Part shown: positions 7,342 to 14,626 of the stretch, piece by piece
How positions within the stretch are numbered: position 1 is the stretch's first letter
How the letters are laid out: each line of letters opens with the position of its first letter
Virus record (IMG/VR): IMGVR_UViG_3300045051_000239
Coordinates: 1-27,082 of that record
Length of the DNA: 27,082 nucleotides
Reading direction: 5' to 3' (one strand)
DNA from: a virus
Position numbers and translations under genes: made by a program
Notes under the pieces: model-generated
Database searches by the model: none
Seen by the model: only the letters and a program-made list of their open reading frames with translations
Told to the model about the DNA's origin: nothing

Positions 7342-7835
7342 CCACAGCCCGTCTTTTTGCAGTACATCAGCAGTTGAAAGCCGCCCCAGACCATCACGCC
7401 CAGCAGCACCAACGCAATCACGACCGCAATCGTGATCTCAATCATCTCTTCCTGCTCTTTTTTCTTCTTGGCCGCAGCCCGCTTGGCAGCACCCGCCGCC
7501 TTGGCGGCTTCGACATTCATCGCAGCCTCACGGGCTTTGATGCGCTGCCAGACGTCCATCTTGTTGGCGGCCCAGAACAGGTCTTTGAGCTGGTTTTCGA
7601 AGTCCTTTTGCGCCTCGATGGCCAGCTCGATCTCCATGGCTTTGCCCATGGACGAACCCGATGCCTTGGCCGCCTGCGCGGATGCAACAGCCTGAGCCTT
7701 GGCGTCGAAGTATTTGCCCAGCAGGGGGCCAAGGGACTCAACGTTGTCAGCCGTCTTCGCCGCCTTTTTGACCAGCGCAACAGCCTTGTTTACCGCATCA
7801 AGCGCCTTGTCTGGATCAAGCAACACGTCAAGCAT
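7338..7835 (-). CDS. Helical protein with C-terminal membrane anchor
   Basis: 165 residues, ATG at 7835. Residues ~1-110 are alanine- and lysine-rich amphipathic helix. Residues ~108-128 form a highly basic stretch (KRAAAKKKKEQEE) and residues ~130-157 a single transmembrane helix (IEITIAVVIALVLLGVMVWGGF). A short tail carries two cysteines (YCKKTGCG). By the positive-inside rule the long helical domain is cytoplasmic. It begins the chain of membrane proteins ahead of Rz and endolysin and follows the 20-residue-repeat protein. Similar tail-anchored helical proteins occur in many aquatic podoviruses without known function. It could be a virion ejection component or a lysis regulator; I have no basis to decide. 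Confidence 0.8.
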   Translation of the reverse strand: MLDVLLDPDKALDAVNKAVALVKKAAKTADNVESLGPLLGKYFDAKAQAVASAQAAKASGSSMGKAMEIELAIEAQKDFENQLKDLFWAANKMDVWQRIKAREAAMNVEAAKAAGAAKRAAAKKKKEQEEMIEITIAVVIALVLLGVMVWGGFQLLMYCKKTGCG

Positions 7836-7845
7836 GTCAGCACCC

Positions 7846-9231
7846 TCAATAAATCGGCGTCCAAACCTGCGAATCGTAGTCGTTCACGACAACCCAACCA
7901 GAGGACTGCGCGGAGTTGATATTACCCCACGATGTTGTTTCAGAATCGTTAATGATTTCCCACTGAAGCACGCCGACCACAGAGTCTTGGGCGGTCAGAA
8001 GTTCAATCACTGTCACGTTGTACGTGCTGCCCGCAGCGGAATAGTCGTCCAGAGCCGATACGGACTCAGAAACATCCACGGGCATTATCTGCGTCACGTC
8101 GTACGCATCGCCCGCAGTGCCAGTCTCCTCTATTGCAGCGGCAAAATCTACCGAAGCAACGACTTGATCCGACGCAGTAACCGTTTCAGCCACGTCCGCA
8201 GAAAACTCAACGCCAGCATCAACGGTATCGGCCGCCGTGACAGTCTCAGTCAGGTCAGCAACAAAATCAGCGCTGGAAGAGACTTCATCCGTGGCCGTAA
8301 CCGTCTCGGACACCGATGTGGGTATCGTCAGAACACCATCCACTGAGTCTGCGGCAGAGACCGTCTCCGCCACGTCAGTGTTCATCGTGTTCACGGCGTC
8401 TACGGTGTCCGTGGCCGTAACCGTCTCTTCGACGACCTCAACAATACCGTGCGTGGACTCGACCGTATCTACAGCGACAACAGACTCGTCAACAAACCCG
8501 ACGGCATCAAGCCCTGCGTCAACAGCGTCGGCCGCCGTAACGATCTCCGTCAGGTCGGCAACGAAGTCTCCAGAAGCATCCTGCGTGTCTGTGGCGGTTA
8601 CGCTCTCAGCAACGTCAACCCCGATCGTTGTGACGCCATCAACAGAGTCGGAAGCGGATACCGTTTCGGTCAAGTCTGCCACGGCGTCTTGCGTCGTGCT
8701 TACAGAGTCGGTTGCGGCGGCAATTTCGGTCAGCGATTCCGAAAAATCTTGCTGTGCGCTCACAGCGTCCGTGGCAGATGCGGTTTCTGTCAGGTCGCTT
8801 ACAAAGTCCGCCCCCGCACTGACGGTATCTGCCGCAGACACCGTTTCGGTCAGAGCGGCAGAAATGACCAATGTCGCGTCCGTGGCGTCTGCGGCCGAGA
8901 CTGTCTCTGTTAGGCTGGAGGCAAGATCAACCCCGCCGGTAACAGTGTCGGCGGCAGTTGCGGATTCGGTAAGCGCCGCGCCCAGTGCAGTGGTCTCAGA
9001 TACGGAATCAGCCGCTGTGACGGATTCAGTCAGGGCGGAAGCAAAAACCGCAGCAGCCGCCACTGAATCCGTGGCAGTAACCGATTCGGTGAGTGCCGCG
9101 ACAAGGCCAACCGTTGCCGCGAGAGAATCCGCAGCAGAAGCCGTTTCTGTCAGACTGACAGAGTAGGTCTGGGAGGTGACTGGCTCTTCCGCAAATGCCA
9201 GTTCACTGAACGCGGAATCGCCAAACAGCAT
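7846..9231 (-). CDS. Acidic 20-residue-repeat protein, probable fibre or adhesin
   Basis: 461 residues, ATG at 9231 with GGAGG upstream. After a 26-residue leader the protein consists of twenty consecutive 20-residue units (residues 27-426; the last is degenerate) and a 35-residue end piece. Consensus of a unit is [LV]-x-E-[ST]-[VA]-[ST]-A-x-D-x-V followed by nine variable residues. There is no insertion or deletion in any unit. The end piece has spaced tryptophans (SWGN, SGWVV, VWTPIY) like C-termini of some phage fibres. Basic residues are almost absent. It lies between the fibre/chaperone genes and the membrane block. A regular beta-solenoid or stacked beta-hairpin stalk for surface contact is the likely design; this is inferred, and no named family was recognised. 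Confidence 0.88.
   Translation of the reverse strand: MLFGDSAFSELAFAEEPVTSQTYSVSLTETASAADSLAATVGLVAALTESVTATDSVAAAAVFASALTESVTAADSVSETTALGAALTESATAADTVTGGVDLASSLTETVSAADATDATLVISAALTETVSAADTVSAGADFVSDLTETASATDAVSAQQDFSESLTEIAAATDSVSTTQDAVADLTETVSASDSVDGVTTIGVDVAESVTATDTQDASGDFVADLTEIVTAADAVDAGLDAVGFVDESVVAVDTVESTHGIVEVVEETVTATDTVDAVNTMNTDVAETVSAADSVDGVLTIPTSVSETVTATDEVSSSADFVADLTETVTAADTVDAGVEFSADVAETVTASDQVVASVDFAAAIEETGTAGDAYDVTQIMPVDVSESVSALDDYSAAGSTYNVTVIELLTAQDSVVGVLQWEIINDSETTSWGNINSAQSSGWVVVNDYDSQVWTPIY
7954..9153 (-). repeat. Twenty tandem 60-bp units coding 20-residue repeats
   Basis: The stretch divides exactly into twenty 60-bp units that encode the 20-residue repeat. Units differ at the DNA level (third positions and variable residues), so the array is old or under selection and is not a recent slippage product. 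The invariant Glu at unit position 3, Ala at 7 and Asp at 9 are kept in almost all units. Confidence 0.9.
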
Positions 9232-9243
9232 TCCTACCTCCGC

Positions 9244-9675
9244 TTATGGCGCGTAGACCGGCCAGTCAATCACCCAAGGAAATCCATCCTGTTCGGTCAC
9301 ATCGGCAAGCGCCTGAACATACTCGTCCATTTTGGCAAGGTCATCCTGCTGCGGCAGGCCCAGCCGGGCGTTGCGATCGTAGCGGGCATACCGCCACTCA
9401 AACGCTTTGATGCGGGCATCACGATTGCTGCGTTCATTGCGGGCGCGGATGGCGGTGCGAACCTCGTACGTTGGGTCTTCAATCTCGACCCAGCTGGCAA
9501 CCAACACGCCCTCTTCAAAGCGCGGGCTGCCCGGCACGTACTTGCGTCCGTCCTGCGGATAAGCGGGAATGGCCACCACTTGGTATCCGGTGGCACCAGA
9601 TGGCACTAGACCCTCCGGCAAAACTTCCCCAGAAGGCACACCGTCAGCAACGAGGACAAAGAATTTGTGTGCCAT
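9244..9675 (-). CDS. Phage tail-fibre assembly chaperone-like protein
   Basis: 143 residues. The chosen ATG at 9675 overlaps the fibre stop (TGATG); a longer in-frame start upstream lies inside the fibre gene. The C-terminal half matches the phage tail assembly chaperone pattern: a run of Arg-rich helix (AIRARNERSNRDARIKAFEW), a linker with L-PQQDDLAK, an aromatic helix (MDEYVQALADVTEQ), then GFPWVIDWPVYAP, the typical G-F-P-x-x-x-x-W-P end. The family helps fold or trimerise the fibre coded immediately upstream, and that adjacency supports the call. The N-terminal ~60 residues (FFVLVADGVPSGEVLPEGL) resemble the fibre-binding part of such proteins. Confidence 0.8.
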   Translation of the reverse strand: MAHKFFVLVADGVPSGEVLPEGLVPSGATGYQVVAIPAYPQDGRKYVPGSPRFEEGVLVASWVEIEDPTYEVRTAIRARNERSNRDARIKAFEWRYARYDRNARLGLPQQDDLAKMDEYVQALADVTEQDGFPWVIDWPVYAP

Positions 9676-11237
9676 CAGTAGTTGTACCAAAAAATGACGG
9701 CGTAGCTTGTGAAGCCGCCGATCGAGCCAATACCGCCCCCACTGCTCATGGAAGAAACACCGGCGGCATCAACATCAATGAAAATGAACGTGGTATTTGA
9801 GTACGAATCGTAGACTGTATCCAATACAGAGAAGCTACCGCTGGCCGGAGTGAATCCAGTTGTGTAGTTTCCGGAAAGCATGACGATTGCGTGCCCGTAC
9901 TGAGTGGTGCCAAACACCGAAAAGCCTGGCACCACCATCGTAGAACCCGAGCTTTGGAACGTGCTGGGCCCGTAATAAAGCTGCACTGTGTTGGTTGCGC
10001 CTGTATCTGCCTCGTACCCCATGTAGTAAGAGATGGCGAGGCCGTAAGCCGTAGGACTGGTGACTGTTGGGTCTGCCAGAGGGTAGGAGGGGCCTCCATA
10101 CGCCTGAGCGTAGGTGTACCCATTAAAAAAGTACCCGCTTGAGCTGAACCAACCAGACGGAGTTGACCAAGTGCCGATTGACTGCAGCCAGTTGTATGAT
10201 CCAGCTGGCATAGTAGACGGCGTAGCAGCAGGAAGCGCCAAAGAAATTGCCGCACCAAAACCGTTGTCCTGATACATGTACCAGTTGGGGACAACAGGGC
10301 CTGACGACGCGGCATACACCTCTTTGGTGGAATCATCCCAAGTCAGCGTCCATGCCGTTCCAACGGGCGTCACACCCGTGCGGAATTTGTTCATGTACGT
10401 GGCATCGTCTTCAAGCGGGGTGATGCCGTGCCCAATGATGATTGCGCCGTTCTTCAGGTTGCCGGGGGAGTTGCTGCCGATCGTAATGCCGCCAGTTGTG
10501 CTGGAGTTGTATCCAGCCACAACACAGTTATCGTATGGGGCAGACAAGCCCGTAACAGAACTGCTGGCACCAACAACGACACTGTTTGCAGCAGATGCCG
10601 AAGATGACGTGCCTACCGCAACGGCGTAAGCACCGCTGGCTTGGGCAGTGTTGCCGACGGCAACGGCATTGCTGCCGCCCGCATTTGCGTACACCCCAAA
10701 CGCCGAAGCCCCGCCACCACCTGCGTTTGCCTGCTGGCCAACGGCGGTAGCGCTCATTGCCGACGCCGCCGTTCCGCCACCTACTGCGACAGCATTACTG
10801 CCAGACGCCGTGGCGTACTGGCCTACGGCGGTAGCGTAGTCGCTCGTGACGGATGCTCCATACCCAAGAACCGTGGTGAACTGGTACGAATCGGGCGAAA
10901 ACCCGGCGTCCGTGCCAAGAATGGTGTTGCTGTTCTTCGGGGCGGCGGACATCGACACAAATACGCTCTTTGTGCCTGCCGAGAAGTTGACCGCGCTGCC
11001 CGAGTTCGAGCTGGAGAAAACCTGCGTGCGGACCAGTGTGGTTGATCCACTAAGAGTGCCGAGACCGACTTCCCATTCGGAGCCGGTGGAGTTGGTAATG
11101 ACGTACGTTGTGGTGTTGCCTGTACCGACAGTCGAGCTGAAGGTGCGGAAACCCGTGGCCGCGCCAGCAAGGGTGAAGTTACCCGTGCCTGTGGTCGTCG
11201 AGGTTTCCTTGACGCGATCAGCTACAACGTACGCCAT
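9675..11237 (-). CDS. Tail fibre with YadA-like head repeats
   Basis: 520 residues, ATG at 11237. No clear Shine-Dalgarno site; the start is three bases after the previous stop, suggesting coupling. Residues ~1-105 are beta-rich and resemble fibre attachment domains. Residues ~120-235 hold repeated YadA/Hia head motifs (A-x-A-V-G, e.g. YATAVGQYATASGSNAVAVG, SATAVGQ, GASAFG, SNAVAVG, AYAVAVG, NSVVVG) that form a left-handed trimeric beta-roll. Residues ~240-310 contain GGITIGSN and AIIIGHG motifs that continue the pattern, and 'TWDDSTKEVY' which marks the end of many fibre shafts. The C-terminal ~200 residues are Tyr/Gly/Ser-rich and have no recognised fold; they are probably the receptor-binding tip. 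The downstream chaperone-like gene supports a fibre role. Confidence 0.85.
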   Translation of the reverse strand: MAYVVADRVKETSTTTGTGNFTLAGAATGFRTFSSTVGTGNTTTYVITNSTGSEWEVGLGTLSGSTTLVRTQVFSSSNSGSAVNFSAGTKSVFVSMSAAPKNSNTILGTDAGFSPDSYQFTTVLGYGASVTSDYATAVGQYATASGSNAVAVGGGTAASAMSATAVGQQANAGGGGASAFGVYANAGGSNAVAVGNTAQASGAYAVAVGTSSSASAANSVVVGASSSVTGLSAPYDNCVVAGYNSSTTGGITIGSNSPGNLKNGAIIIGHGITPLEDDATYMNKFRTGVTPVGTAWTLTWDDSTKEVYAASSGPVVPNWYMYQDNGFGAAISLALPAATPSTMPAGSYNWLQSIGTWSTPSGWFSSSGYFFNGYTYAQAYGGPSYPLADPTVTSPTAYGLAISYYMGYEADTGATNTVQLYYGPSTFQSSGSTMVVPGFSVFGTTQYGHAIVMLSGNYTTGFTPASGSFSVLDTVYDSYSNTTFIFIDVDAAGVSSMSSGGGIGSIGGFTSYAVIFWYNY

Positions 11238-11240
11238 TTA

Positions 11241-11420
11241 TCAGGCCCCGATCAGCTCGTCTTCTTTGAACCAACGCTGGTGGGTGTCACCAGCGGCATC
11301 GGTGTACTCAACGAGGTACTGGATGTCTCCGTCTTGGTTGACGTCCAGCTGCTTGACCTCGCCTTGCGGCAGGGCCACGTTCAGCTTGACTTGAGCGCCG
11401 GGTTTGAAATTTGCAGCCAT
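11241..11420 (-). CDS. Small acidic conserved phage protein
   Basis: 59 residues, ATG at 11420, stop TGA 11241-11243. Upstream AAGGAG (11425-11430) gives good ribosome binding. The sequence begins MAANFKPGAQVKLNVALPQG and ends with a strand-turn-strand motif of the type 'YLVEYTDAAGDTHQRWFKEDELIGA'. This layout (G-x-x-V, then a five-strand small barrel with a W-F-x-E-x-E-L end) is like SH3/KOW-type small barrels found as accessory proteins in phage structural regions. It fills the gap between two structural genes. Function is unknown. Confidence 0.8.
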   Translation of the reverse strand: MAANFKPGAQVKLNVALPQGEVKQLDVNQDGDIQYLVEYTDAAGDTHQRWFKEDELIGA

Positions 11421-11430
11421 GTCGATCTCC

Positions 11431-11979
11431 TTAGACGGAAGCGGTGTAGGTGACGTTCAGCGTGTCGCCAGAGACCACAGAACGGTTGCCGCCAGTGAAG
11501 TTGCCAGCGGAGTACAGGATGCCCGTAGTGCCGCCCTTGGTGTTGCTGGTAGTCATGAACGCGCCGCCAATGGTGCCGGTTGCGTTGATGCTGAAAGAGG
11601 TGGCCGTCGTGGCTTTGGAACCAGAAGAAGCCGAACCCCAAGTGGGAGCGGGGCGAGTCGAGTTCGAGTAGCCGGTGTTCTCGGTCCAGCCAGCGTGCGA
11701 AGACATGGTGTCGCCAGCGGCGTAGGTAGCGCCCGAGTTGACCAAGCCAAGATACCATGCGGCGGTGTAAGCCGAGCCGCTGAAATACTTGTCGAGCAGG
11801 TCGTTCTTGCCAACGGTCACCACGAGGTTCTTGATCTGCTCGGACCATTTCAGGTTGCCGTCAGCGTCGAAGCACTCGACGGTGTAAGCGCCGGTGATGG
11901 AAACTTGTTCAAACTGGCCAGCGCCTTGCGCAACAGCGACAGCGGCGGAGTCCACGGGGTTGATTTTTTCGGATTGCAT
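11431..11979 (-). CDS. Phage structural protein, Ig/beta-rich
   Basis: 182 residues, ATG at 11979, with AGGAGCAATC before it. Residues ~28-60 (GAYTVECFDADGNLKWSEQI, then KNLVVTVGKNDLLDKYFSG) and the following 'WYLGLVNSGATYAAGDTMSSH..W.E' pattern are typical of a common small virion protein in phages with Burkholderiales hosts. The rest is a Ser/Thr/Gly-rich beta domain ending with GDTLNVTYT, an Ig-like final strand. It neighbours a related-looking protein at 11988-12401, which shares the 'ALYAASANL' and 'AGG/GG' style, so the two may be paralogous virion components. The exact location in the virion is not known. Confidence 0.75.
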   Translation of the reverse strand: MQSEKINPVDSAAVAVAQGAGQFEQVSITGAYTVECFDADGNLKWSEQIKNLVVTVGKNDLLDKYFSGSAYTAAWYLGLVNSGATYAAGDTMSSHAGWTENTGYSNSTRPAPTWGSASSGSKATTATSFSINATGTIGGAFMTTSNTKGGTTGILYSAGNFTGGNRSVVSGDTLNVTYTASV

Positions 11980-11987
11980 GATTGCTC

Positions 11988-12401
11988 CTATGCGATGCGC
12001 AGGATTGCGCTGTTTGCGGTTGCTGGTGGGAACTCCACCGTGAAGTTGGACATGGTTTTGTCAGCCCCAAAATCCAAAACGATAACCGCCGCGTTGCTCT
12101 TTGAAGAATTGTAGATGAGCGCTCCGCGAGCGGTCAACGCGGCATTGAAAACAGCGGTGTTGAATGACACAAGCGCTGTGGTTCCAGAGGTTGTCGGAGT
12201 GGGGTTGACGGTGAGAGCGATGCCCCCAGCGGTGTACCCAGTGCCGCTGACTTCTCCCGAAGCCGTGTAGGCAGTGGTGTCCGCGCCCAGATTGGCCGAT
12301 GCGGCGTACAGGGCGATTTTGAATGTGTCAGTGCTGAAGTCGTGAACGGCATTGAGCAGCTCACGCTTGAAACTCGTACACATTCCTTGGATGATAGCCA
12401 T
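11988..12401 (-). CDS. Conserved small virion protein (MAIIQGMCTSFK family)
   Basis: 137 residues, ATG at 12401 overlapping the stop of the preceding gene (TGATG). The N-terminus MAIIQGMCTSFKRELL and the motifs FKIALYAASANLG, GTGYTAGG, ARGALIYN and VLDFGADKTMS are shared, as I recall, by many phage and prophage proteins of beta- and gammaproteobacteria that are annotated only as hypothetical or structural. The sequence is beta-rich with one N-terminal helix. It lies between the tail adaptor-like gene and a second beta-rich protein. A tail or decoration role is inferred from context. Confidence 0.8.
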   Translation of the reverse strand: MAIIQGMCTSFKRELLNAVHDFSTDTFKIALYAASANLGADTTAYTASGEVSGTGYTAGGIALTVNPTPTTSGTTALVSFNTAVFNAALTARGALIYNSSKSNAAVIVLDFGADKTMSNFTVEFPPATANSAILRIA

Positions 12402-13069
12402 CAGTTCACCTTGATCCGAACTTGCCCATCACGGTAGGCATCCATGCGCTGCTTGCCATCACCCAGATTCTTGAGCAGAGTGATCGACTGAACGTACATC
12501 TCTTGGTAGAGCTTGACCAGATCAGCGTCGCCCTTCATGTACCGAATGGCCTCAACCAATGCGCCGTTGAGCAGGGCGCTGTCAAAGTTATCGCCAAGCC
12601 ACGACGTTCCAGCAGTGACGATGGACTCGGGGTAGTAGTAATAATGCAGCTCCACCGTGTATGCGTCATCCGGCGTCGGGCCAAGAATGAACGACAACTC
12701 GGTAGTGATCACCGGCGGGACAGAATTGGTTGTCGTCGGGCCGAAGATGGCGTAGAACTTCGGCAGCCCCTCATACCCGCTCTGCGGGTACGCTTCACGA
12801 ATGAAGTTCACATCCTTGTTGAGCAAGTAGTGGTAGTTGCCGTCAGTGTCCACAACAGCCAACGAGTACGAAGACAGGAAGTCGCTCGGGGCAGAGAGAT
12901 ACTTGTTACCCCCAGACAGCGTACCCGTGACGTTCTTGCGCAGGTTGGCCAACTGCACTGAGTTGTAAATGCGCTGCTCCGCCTGTTGCGTGAACATGGC
13001 GTATTCAGCATCTGTGAAAGTGTTTTCACAGATTCGCGCAATGTTAGCTTTCAGGTCGGTGTAGTTCAT
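12401..13069 (-). CDS. Putative head-tail adaptor / tail tube-type protein
   Basis: 222 residues, ATG at 13069 with GAGG upstream. It opens with two helices (YTDLKANIARICEN, DAEYAMFTQQAEQRIYN) followed by strands with the motif LSAPSDFLSSYSLAVVD, then 'FYAIFGP', 'ELSFILGPTPDDAYTVELHYYYYPE' and a C-terminal helical part (NGALVEAIRYMKGDADLVKLYQ). This helix-strand-helix plan resembles the T7 gp11-type tail tubular / connector proteins. The phage also has a gp4-like protein at 13928-14626, so one of the two may attach to the portal and the other below it. The assignment is by pattern and position only. Confidence 0.72.
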   Translation of the reverse strand: MNYTDLKANIARICENTFTDAEYAMFTQQAEQRIYNSVQLANLRKNVTGTLSGGNKYLSAPSDFLSSYSLAVVDTDGNYHYLLNKDVNFIREAYPQSGYEGLPKFYAIFGPTTTNSVPPVITTELSFILGPTPDDAYTVELHYYYYPESIVTAGTSWLGDNFDSALLNGALVEAIRYMKGDADLVKLYQEMYVQSITLLKNLGDGKQRMDAYRDGQVRIKVN

Positions 13070-13076
13070 TTACGCC

Positions 13077-13340
13077 TCAAGCCATCGGGCCACGAGCCAT
13101 CACGCCTTTGGTCGCTGCGCCAGTACCGCGGATTTTGATGCCGCTGGTCTTAGGGGCAGGAGCCGAACCCTTGCGCACGTTGCCGACGCTCAGGTCATAC
13201 GACTCCAGCGAAGCTTCGTTTTTGCCCTTGCCAATCTCACCGGCAGCAGTGACTTTCTTGCCGGTCATGGTGTGGGGCTCAGCGTAAACGCTGGCAGGGC
13301 CGACTTCTTTGCCGCCCTTTTTCATGCTGTACTTTGCCAT
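13077..13340 (-). CDS. Small basic protein with GTGAATKG end motif
   Basis: 87 residues, ATG at 13340. Lysine- and glycine-rich throughout, with a serine-rich middle. The C-terminus KIRGTGAATKGVMARGPMA is a recurring end in small phage proteins in my memory and looks like a degenerate relative of the GKT-x-G motif seen in three neighbours. No structured core or membrane segment is evident, and a lysine-rich, low-complexity protein suggests nucleic acid or virion-interior binding. Function is unknown. Confidence 0.75.
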   Translation of the reverse strand: MAKYSMKKGGKEVGPASVYAEPHTMTGKKVTAAGEIGKGKNEASLESYDLSVGNVRKGSAPAPKTSGIKIRGTGAATKGVMARGPMA

Positions 13341-13342
13341 GA

Positions 13343-13528
13343 TTAGCCTCGCTTCTGTGCAGCAACTTTGGCCAGACCGCGACCCATCGTCTTCATGTCG
13401 ATGTTGCGCTTGCCGCCTTTGCCTTTGACCTCGCGCTGAATACCAACGGTAGGGCCAGAATTGCCAAGATTTTTACCCTCGGTCTTGCCTTTTTTGGCGA
13501 CGCCATCAGCAGAACGTGTGTAAGCCAT
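13343..13528 (-). CDS. Small basic protein with ADG/GKT motif (1)
   Basis: 61 residues. The start is ATG at 13528 with AGGAG seven bases upstream; an in-frame extension to 13669 lies inside the zinc-ribbon gene and is unlikely. The motif RSADGVAKKGKTEGKNL is at residues 5-21. The rest is Lys/Arg/Gly-rich (VKGKGGKRN, MKTMGRGLAKVAAQKRG), strongly basic. The same ADG-x-A-x-x-GKT-x-G core occurs at the C-termini of the genes at 15146-15502 and 15512-15937. Function is unknown; a role in the virion interior is a guess from charge and location. Confidence 0.75.
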   Translation of the reverse strand: MAYTRSADGVAKKGKTEGKNLGNSGPTVGIQREVKGKGGKRNIDMKTMGRGLAKVAAQKRG

Positions 13529-13538
13529 AATCGACTCC

Positions 13539-13928
13539 TTATGTCGTAGTGACCGTAACTGTACCAACAAAACCCAGCGCCACCAAGTTGTTTGGTGTGA
13601 GCTGAGCGTCAAAATTCTCAGACATCCCAACAGGGTTCCAGCCCCACTGGATGTTACGACTACCTTCACCGATCGTGCCGCCAGAGGTCAGGCCAGAAGT
13701 GACGTAGGTCGTATCCCTGCGCGGGTTACGCAATGCCTGCGGGTCGTCAACCGGGAACGTACCCAGCATCAACTGCGGGTGATCTGGGTCCCAGCATTCG
13801 GGGCACACCAGCAGCTCGTAGCGACGCTGCTTGATGATCTCGGTCTTGAGCTTTTTGAGCCGAAACTGCTGCCCACAGCGGTCGCATTCTGCAATCGCCT
13901 TTTTGCCGTCCGCAAAGCGGTTTCCCAT
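13539..13928 (-). CDS. Zinc-ribbon phage structural-region protein
   Basis: 129 residues. The ATG at 13928 overlaps the stop of the gp4-like gene (TAATG). Two CxxC pairs, ECDRCGQ (~15-20) and VCPECWDPDHPQ (~41-52), form a zinc ribbon separated by a basic helix (RLKKLKTEIIKQRRY). A proline-rich hinge with DDPQALRNPRRD follows, then a Thr/Gly/Asn-rich beta part to the C-terminus that includes WGWNPVGM. I recall the CxxC-DPDHPQ-DDPQALRNPR arrangement as a frequent neighbour of gp4-like genes in phages. It could bind DNA or stabilise the neck; no experiment-backed role is known to me. Confidence 0.82.
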   Translation of the reverse strand: MGNRFADGKKAIAECDRCGQQFRLKKLKTEIIKQRRYELLVCPECWDPDHPQLMLGTFPVDDPQALRNPRRDTTYVTSGLTSGGTIGEGSRNIQWGWNPVGMSENFDAQLTPNNLVALGFVGTVTVTTT

Positions 13929-14626
13929 TACAGGCCGCCCCCAATGAACATCTGACGCGGCACCAGCCTGACAGCGGCCTTCTCGCGGTCTTCGCCAGCG
14001 GCCAGCTCCCAAGCCTCATCGTACTGCTGCTTGAGCACCTGAAGACGTTCCATCGCGCCGGGGACCTTCATCCCGAGGTAGTAGGCCAAGCCAGCCACCA
14101 TGGCGTTGTAGAACCGGAACGGCATATCCATCGTGTTCACACCGTTGCCCGCGTCGTCAATCCTACGCAGGCGCCAGTACACAAGGATGTACTGCTGGGT
14201 GTTGTCCGGCACAGGCCAGACCGTGAAGCGGGGGGTGTTCAGGCGCTCAATCCAAATCTGGATCGGCCGGGCCTGAGTCAGTTTGTTGGGGATCGTGGCG
14301 TAGGTCGGCTCGCTGATCCGGGTGATGGTCAGGTCCGCCTGCGTCGAAACACTGCCTGCGCCCGTGCGAATCACATGGTCAAGCAGGTCAACGGTGTCTT
14401 CTGGAAGGTTGTACGTGGCCGTACCGGGGGTCAGAATCTGCTGCCCCTGCTCCATCGTCCACATGTTGATGCCGCGGTTGGCCCAGTCCGTGAACATCAG
14501 GTTCATCGAACGACGTGCCGTACGCAGGTCGTAGCCGGTCCGAAGCTCACCCCCGCAGCGCTCAAACGCCTCCTCGACGATCTCGGTGAGGTCAGGATTA
14601 AAGAGGGTGGTGCCTGAAGTCGTCAT
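13928..14626 (-). CDS. P22 gp4-like head-tail adaptor
   Basis: 232 residues, ATG at 14626 sharing a base with the upstream stop (TAATG). The N-terminal helical region (LTEIVEEAFERCGGEL, then LRTARRSMNLMFTDWANRGINMW) and the strand block 'PGTATYNLPEDTVDLLDHVI' are typical for the P22 tail accessory factor family that plugs onto the portal after packaging. Residues ~115-155 continue with the family's IWIERL and FTVWPVPDNTQQYILVYWRLRRIDD strands; the C-terminal helices (~165-225) would contact the portal. It is longer than P22 gp4 (166 residues). Presence of a gp10-like partner supports a P22-like neck. Confidence 0.8.
   Translation of the reverse strand: MTTSGTTLFNPDLTEIVEEAFERCGGELRTGYDLRTARRSMNLMFTDWANRGINMWTMEQGQQILTPGTATYNLPEDTVDLLDHVIRTGAGSVSTQADLTITRISEPTYATIPNKLTQARPIQIWIERLNTPRFTVWPVPDNTQQYILVYWRLRRIDDAGNGVNTMDMPFRFYNAMVAGLAYYLGMKVPGAMERLQVLKQQYDEAWELAAGEDREKAAVRLVPRQMFIGGGL

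Noticed and set aside
8237-9166. Plus-strand open frame of 309 codons with Ser/Thr/Val repeats
   Set aside because: It is the antisense shadow of the 20-residue-repeat gene; the 60-bp period keeps that frame open automatically.
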